Below the pieces are notes generated by a model, which was not told where the DNA came from, did no database searches, and worked only from the letters and a program-made list of their open reading frames with translations. From a virus: a DNA stretch of 40,343 nucleotides. How positions within the stretch are numbered: position 1 is the first letter of the stretch; the number at the start of each line of letters is the position of its first letter. The stretch is from IMG/VR virus record IMGVR_UViG_3300050821_015859, positions 1 to 40,343 of that record. One strand, 5' to 3'. A program made the translations under genes and the position numbers. Positions 37,202-40,343 of this stretch are shown here, piece by piece.

Positions 37202-37390
37202 ATGCGTGGAAGCAAGGGACACAGCAAGACCGTTCGCGGCACCAAGAAGGGCGTTAAGGGCACCGGCGGCCCGAAGCGCGGCAAGCGCGCCATCCACAAG
37301 GCCGAAGGCATCGCGATGAAGCCCCGGGGTAAGGGGCCGATGCGCCAGAGCCGGGTCGACAAGATGGAGAAAGCGGACCCCGCCGTGTGA
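37202..37390 (+). CDS. Very basic 62-aa protein
   Basis: ATG 37202 with GGGAG upstream. Lys/Arg/Gly make up most of it (GSKGHSKTVRGTKKGVKGTG; GGPKRGKRAIHKAEG). It resembles a protamine-like or internal DNA-associated peptide. Coupled as GTGA to the GNAT-like gene. Packaged DNA binding is inferred from charge and position only. Confidence 0.65.
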   Translation: MRGSKGHSKTVRGTKKGVKGTGGPKRGKRAIHKAEGIAMKPRGKGPMRQSRVDKMEKADPAV

Positions 37391-37884
37391 TTGCCGCGGA
37401 AGCTCCGTCGCCCGAATGGCAGGCGCTGTCGTTCGCCACGGCGCGCTTCCAGGAGATCATGTTCGACCTTCCGCCGCTCTTCCTGGCGCATTGGAAGGAG
37501 GTGGCCATTGACCGAGACCGAATCGCTCTGGAGCCGAATTTCCGCCAGTATCAGGCGCTGGACGAAGCTGGTTGCCTCGCTATTCAAACGGCCCGATGGG
37601 ACGGGGACTTAGCCGGGTATTTTTTCACCCTTATTGTCCCCCACCTGCATTACCAGAGCTGCCTGGCCGGTCTGACCGACATGTACTACCTGAACGAGCG
37701 CGCCCGGGTCGGCTGGGGCTATCCTCGGTTTTTCAGGTACGTCATGCGCGACCTGGCGGAGCGCGGTGTGAAAAAGCACTGGACTATGACAAAGTGTCAT
37801 TTGAATCCGAGCCTTGGGCAATTATGGGAGCGGATGGGCTACCGGCGGACCGAGACGGTCTACACCAAGATTCTGGAGGGCTAG
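37387..37884 (+). CDS. GNAT-like acetyltransferase-fold virion protein
   Basis: 165 aa, GTG 37387 overlapping the previous stop (GTGA). The second half has the GNAT order: a strand (DLAGYFFTLIVPHLHYQS), the acetyl-CoA loop-like ARVGWGYPRFFRYVMRDLAERG, and C-terminal CHLNPSLGQLWERMGYRRTE with a final strand. In T7-like phages an acetyltransferase-fold protein (gp13) is placed with internal virion proteins, and the same arrangement is seen here just before the ejection-protein row. Whether it still binds acetyl-CoA cannot be judged; the Q/RxxGxG loop is partly kept. Confidence 0.72.
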   Translation: MIAAEAPSPEWQALSFATARFQEIMFDLPPLFLAHWKEVAIDRDRIALEPNFRQYQALDEAGCLAIQTARWDGDLAGYFFTLIVPHLHYQSCLAGLTDMYYLNERARVGWGYPRFFRYVMRDLAERGVKKHWTMTKCHLNPSLGQLWERMGYRRTETVYTKILEG

Positions 37885-39036
37885 ATGGGCGGTGTCATCT
37901 CGGGCATTGGGTCGATCGCGGGTCCGCTCATCAGCGGCCTGTTCCAGCAGGGCGCCGGCGGCTCGAGCCCGGCGGGCAGCGCCATTGGCGGCTATCTCTC
38001 GAGCCAGGGCAACAAGCCGCAGGGCCAGACCCAGCCCGGTGCCTTCTACCCGCAGGGTGGCCAGGGCTTGGCCTACAACTATATCCCGACGGGGCAGGGT
38101 GGCATCGACCAGGGCTTCCTCAATCAGATGGGCTACAACACCGGCACGGGGCTGGGGGCGCAGCAGCTGGCCAATCCGATGATGGCGACGCTGCTGCGCA
38201 ACATCATGAACGACCCCAGCATGGCGGGCTACGGGGCGGCGGCGCAGCAGGCAGGCGGCATGGCTGGCCAGGCGGGGCAGGGCGCCTTCGGGGCCGGCGG
38301 CGCGCTCAATCAGCAGATCCTTGCGGCCTTGCCGCAGTTCCAGCAGATCCTGCAGCAGGGCACCGATCCGCAGAGCGCGCTCTACGACCGCACCCTGGCC
38401 CAGACCCGCGACCAGATGGGCGCCGGCTTGTCCTCGCAGGGGCTCACCGGCAGCGGGGTGGGCGGGGCGATCGAGGGCCAGGGCCTCTCTAACTTCAACA
38501 TCGACTGGCAGAATCAGCAGCTCTCGCGCGCGCTCTCGGCGATGCAGGGCTTCGGCGGCGCCATTGGGCAGGCTGGCCAGGGGCTGCAGGCGGGCGCTGG
38601 CTTGCAGGGCACGGGCATCCAGGAGGCGCTGGGCGCTGGCCAGATACCGTGGCAGGCGAACCAGAACATCTTCGGCGGGCAGAACACCGGCTTGACGAAC
38701 TTCCTCAATACCTTCGGCGGTAGCCAGAACATCGGCAACCAGAACCTGGGCCAGATGCTGTCGTATCTCGACACTGGTCAGCGGGCCAACACGCTCGCGG
38801 GCAACCAGGCAATGGGTGGGTTGAGCAACGTCCAGGGTCAGAACGCCGCAGCGGCGGGCGCGCTCTCGCCGATCATCTCGAGCGGGCTGTCGGGGCTCGG
38901 TTCGGGGCTGAGCCAGCTGTTCAACCTGTTTGGCGGCAGCAGCAGCAGCGGCATCCCGAGCGGTAACCCGCTCTATGCCGGCGGCTACAGCGGGGGCTTG
39001 GGCGCTGGCACGACGCTGACGGGTGCGGACTACTAG
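37885..39036 (+). CDS. Gly/Gln-rich candidate DNA-ejection protein, 383 aa
   Basis: ATG 37885 directly after the previous stop with GGAGGG upstream. A hydrophobic glycine-zipper N-terminus (GGVISGIGSIAGPLISGLF, 2-20) is followed by long Gly/Gln/Ala/Ser-rich low-complexity sequence (MAGQAGQGAFGAGGALNQQI; GFGGAIGQAGQGLQAGAG). Proteins of this style in podoviruses are internal proteins that leave with DNA and make a channel through the cell envelope. Assignment is from composition and position. Confidence 0.72.
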   Translation: MGGVISGIGSIAGPLISGLFQQGAGGSSPAGSAIGGYLSSQGNKPQGQTQPGAFYPQGGQGLAYNYIPTGQGGIDQGFLNQMGYNTGTGLGAQQLANPMMATLLRNIMNDPSMAGYGAAAQQAGGMAGQAGQGAFGAGGALNQQILAALPQFQQILQQGTDPQSALYDRTLAQTRDQMGAGLSSQGLTGSGVGGAIEGQGLSNFNIDWQNQQLSRALSAMQGFGGAIGQAGQGLQAGAGLQGTGIQEALGAGQIPWQANQNIFGGQNTGLTNFLNTFGGSQNIGNQNLGQMLSYLDTGQRANTLAGNQAMGGLSNVQGQNAAAAGALSPIISSGLSGLGSGLSQLFNLFGGSSSSGIPSGNPLYAGGYSGGLGAGTTLTGADY

Positions 39037-39037
39037 G

Positions 39038-40012
39038 ATGCCCACGCAGCTGACGCCGCAGGACCTCCAGTTCCTTTCGATGATGCCCCAGCCCGGGCAG
39101 GTGACGGGCGGGATCAATGCCTTCAACAATGCTGCCTTCGGCAATCCGGTGGCGGCGAACCAGCCCTATGGCATCGTGCCGACGGCACCCACCGCGGGCA
39201 TCACCAATCCGATCCGGGCAGCGCCGGTGCAGCAGCAGCAGCCGCAACAGAATCCGCTGCAACAGCAGAATCCTTTGCAGCAGCAGGCCCAGCAGGCCCA
39301 GCAGGCCCAGTTCATCAATCTGCTCAAGCAGAAGCTCGGCATCGGGGCGCCGCGGGAGACGGGGCCGACGGTGGCCGGTGGCCCGCACGGGGCGACGCAA
39401 GGGGGCCCTGGCGTCGGCTCGACCGCGGCTAAAGAGGCGCTCTCTAACTTCGAGCGCTCGAACGTCGCGGTGACGCCCAGCATCTCGAGCGCGATCCAGC
39501 TGGGCTCGGCCGCCTCGGGGGTGACCGGCATGGGGATTCAGTTGGCCAAGGCGGCGCTGACCGACGCCTTCAAGCCCGACGGCCTGCTGGGTCTCGGCCT
39601 GCAGAGCGCCCTCAACGTACCCGGCCCGCAGCTCAGCCAGGTCGCCATGGACGCGGTGACCAAGGCCTATTACGGCGCCCTCAACCCGCTGGCGACGAAC
39701 ATCAACCAGGCGCTGGCCGTGGCCAGGTCGACCCTGGACGTCGAGCGCGGCCTGGCGGGGCCCGGCGGTCACGGCCCCGTGAGCCTGGCCGGCACGGGTG
39801 CGACGCCGCTCGGCGGCTGGGGCACGACGCCTTCGGGTGAGCTGACGGGGAACTTCACCTCCGGGCTCGGCGCTCGGCTCATCGGCGCTGCCAATTTCGG
39901 CGGCCAGGGCAGCACCGGCGGTGGCGGGATAGTCGGTAGCGGCGGTGGCGCCGACACCGGTGGCGGCATGGGCGGTGGCGTCGGCGGTCGCGGCGCGAAC
40001 AGGAGCATCTAG
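39038..40012 (+). CDS. Gln-rich candidate internal virion protein, 324 aa
   Basis: ATG 39038 is chosen over a GTG at 39023 that lies before the previous stop. Contains a poly-Gln region (QQQQPQQNPLQQQNPLQQQA, near 65-85), an ordered helical centre (ALSNFERSNVAVTPSISSAI; MGIQLAKAALTDAFKPDG) and a Gly-rich C-terminus (GGGADTGGGMGGGVGGRG). Second in the row of candidate ejection proteins. Confidence 0.7.
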   Translation: MPTQLTPQDLQFLSMMPQPGQVTGGINAFNNAAFGNPVAANQPYGIVPTAPTAGITNPIRAAPVQQQQPQQNPLQQQNPLQQQAQQAQQAQFINLLKQKLGIGAPRETGPTVAGGPHGATQGGPGVGSTAAKEALSNFERSNVAVTPSISSAIQLGSAASGVTGMGIQLAKAALTDAFKPDGLLGLGLQSALNVPGPQLSQVAMDAVTKAYYGALNPLATNINQALAVARSTLDVERGLAGPGGHGPVSLAGTGATPLGGWGTTPSGELTGNFTSGLGARLIGAANFGGQGSTGGGGIVGSGGGADTGGGMGGGVGGRGANRSI

Positions 40013-40343
40013 ATGGCGTCGATCGCGCAGGGGCTCATCCAGGGGCTGGCCACGGGCTTCCAGGGCGATGTGCTGGCGACCGACCTGCTCAAGCAGAAGA
40101 CCGAGCTGACGGAGCAGCAGCGCAAGCTGAAGCAGGAACAGGCCTCGGATAAGGCCGGCACCATCTGGTCGAAGGCGATCACGGACCTGCTCAGTGCGCA
40201 GCAGACCCAGCCGACGCAGCCGATCGCCCCGCAGCCCGGGCAGGCCAGCGTGCCGGGGCAGGGGGCAGGGCCGCCCGCCACGCCCACGGCACCCGGTCTC
40301 GGTGGCGGAGCGCCGCCTGCAGCGGCAGCCTCCCCCGCTGCTG
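40013..40343 (+). CDS. 5' part of the 394-aa candidate ejection protein (continues at window base 3)
   Basis: ATG 40013 directly after the previous TAG. The frame is open to the end of the window and continues in phase at base 3 when the 42-bp repeat is overlapped. N-terminal sequence is helical (SIAQGLIQGLATGFQGDVL; LLKQKTELTEQQRKLKQEQ) followed by a Gln/Pro/Ala-rich linker. See the entry at 3-896 for the rest. Confidence 0.85.
   Translation, partial: MASIAQGLIQGLATGFQGDVLATDLLKQKTELTEQQRKLKQEQASDKAGTIWSKAITDLLSAQQTQPTQPIAPQPGQASVPGQGAGPPATPTAPGLGGGAPPAAAASPAA
40302..40343. repeat. Right copy of 42-bp terminal direct repeat
   Basis: Identical to bases 1-42. Joining here gives an uninterrupted reading frame of 395 codons across the junction, supporting a circular map of about 40,301 bp. 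Confidence 0.93.

Overview
This window reads as a complete, circularly closed genome of a short-tailed (podovirus-like) dsDNA phage, not a piece of bacterial chromosome. The first 42 bases are repeated as the last 42 (1-42 = 40302-40343). One reading frame runs off the right end and continues in phase at the left end, ending at 896. The unique circle is therefore about 40,301 bp. Base composition is GC-rich, most genes are separated by ATGA/GTGA/TGATG overlaps, and nearly the whole window codes. The host is probably a GC-rich Gram-negative bacterium, but this is inference from composition and gene style only. I see no integrase, DNA polymerase, RNA polymerase, recognisable small terminase or recognisable peptidoglycan endolysin.

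Layout. (1) Rightward morphogenesis block, 24391 through the junction to 6437: small proteins, two-domain large terminase (24960-26963), portal (26935-29025), acidic scaffold (29960-30700), N4-gp56-type major capsid protein with an inserted domain (30718-32091), head/neck proteins, adaptor (33339-34067), P22 gp10-like tail hub (34069-35901), short tail fibre (35911-36687), a GNAT-like protein (37387-37884) and a row of Gly/Gln/Ala-rich candidate ejection proteins (37885 to 896). The row ends with an 1152-aa polyvalent protein carrying an ADP-ribosyltransferase domain (900-4358), a Lys/Ala-rich protein, and a PurD-like ATP-grasp ligase (4873-6198). (2) Leftward early block, 18995 down to 6421: tightly overlapped small proteins, three HTH regulators, Cys-rich small proteins, KTSC protein, VRR-NUC nuclease, SNF2-type helicase, candidate SSB-like protein, and a 944-aa primase-helicase. 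With no polymerase of its own the phage probably recruits the host replisome. (3) An AT-richer non-coding control region (about 18996-19834) with a long inverted repeat, a 20-bp perfect palindrome and three 23-bp repeats; it separates the leftward early block from a rightward host-recognition module. (4) Host-recognition module 19835-22961: an arabinofuranosidase-like tail protein, a small paralogue of its N-terminal domain, and a beta-helix tailspike. The first two genes have markedly G+T-rich coding strands. (5) An antisense cassette 24149-22958 holding a polysaccharide lyase (PL14-like) flanked by very small membrane proteins, the best place to look for the missing lysis functions.

How it fits together: early leftward genes regulate and replicate the DNA. 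TerL, portal, scaffold and capsid build and fill the head. The adaptor, hub, fibres, tailspike and lyase make the adsorption apparatus. The proteins from 37202 to about 6198 are probably packaged in the virion and delivered with the DNA. The most unusual points are the ADP-ribosyltransferase polyvalent protein next to a PurD-like ligase in the ejection-protein cassette, the terminase with a second apparently inactive nuclease-like domain, two reading-frame breaks at homopolymers (6185-6193 and 23047-23056), and the structured control region.
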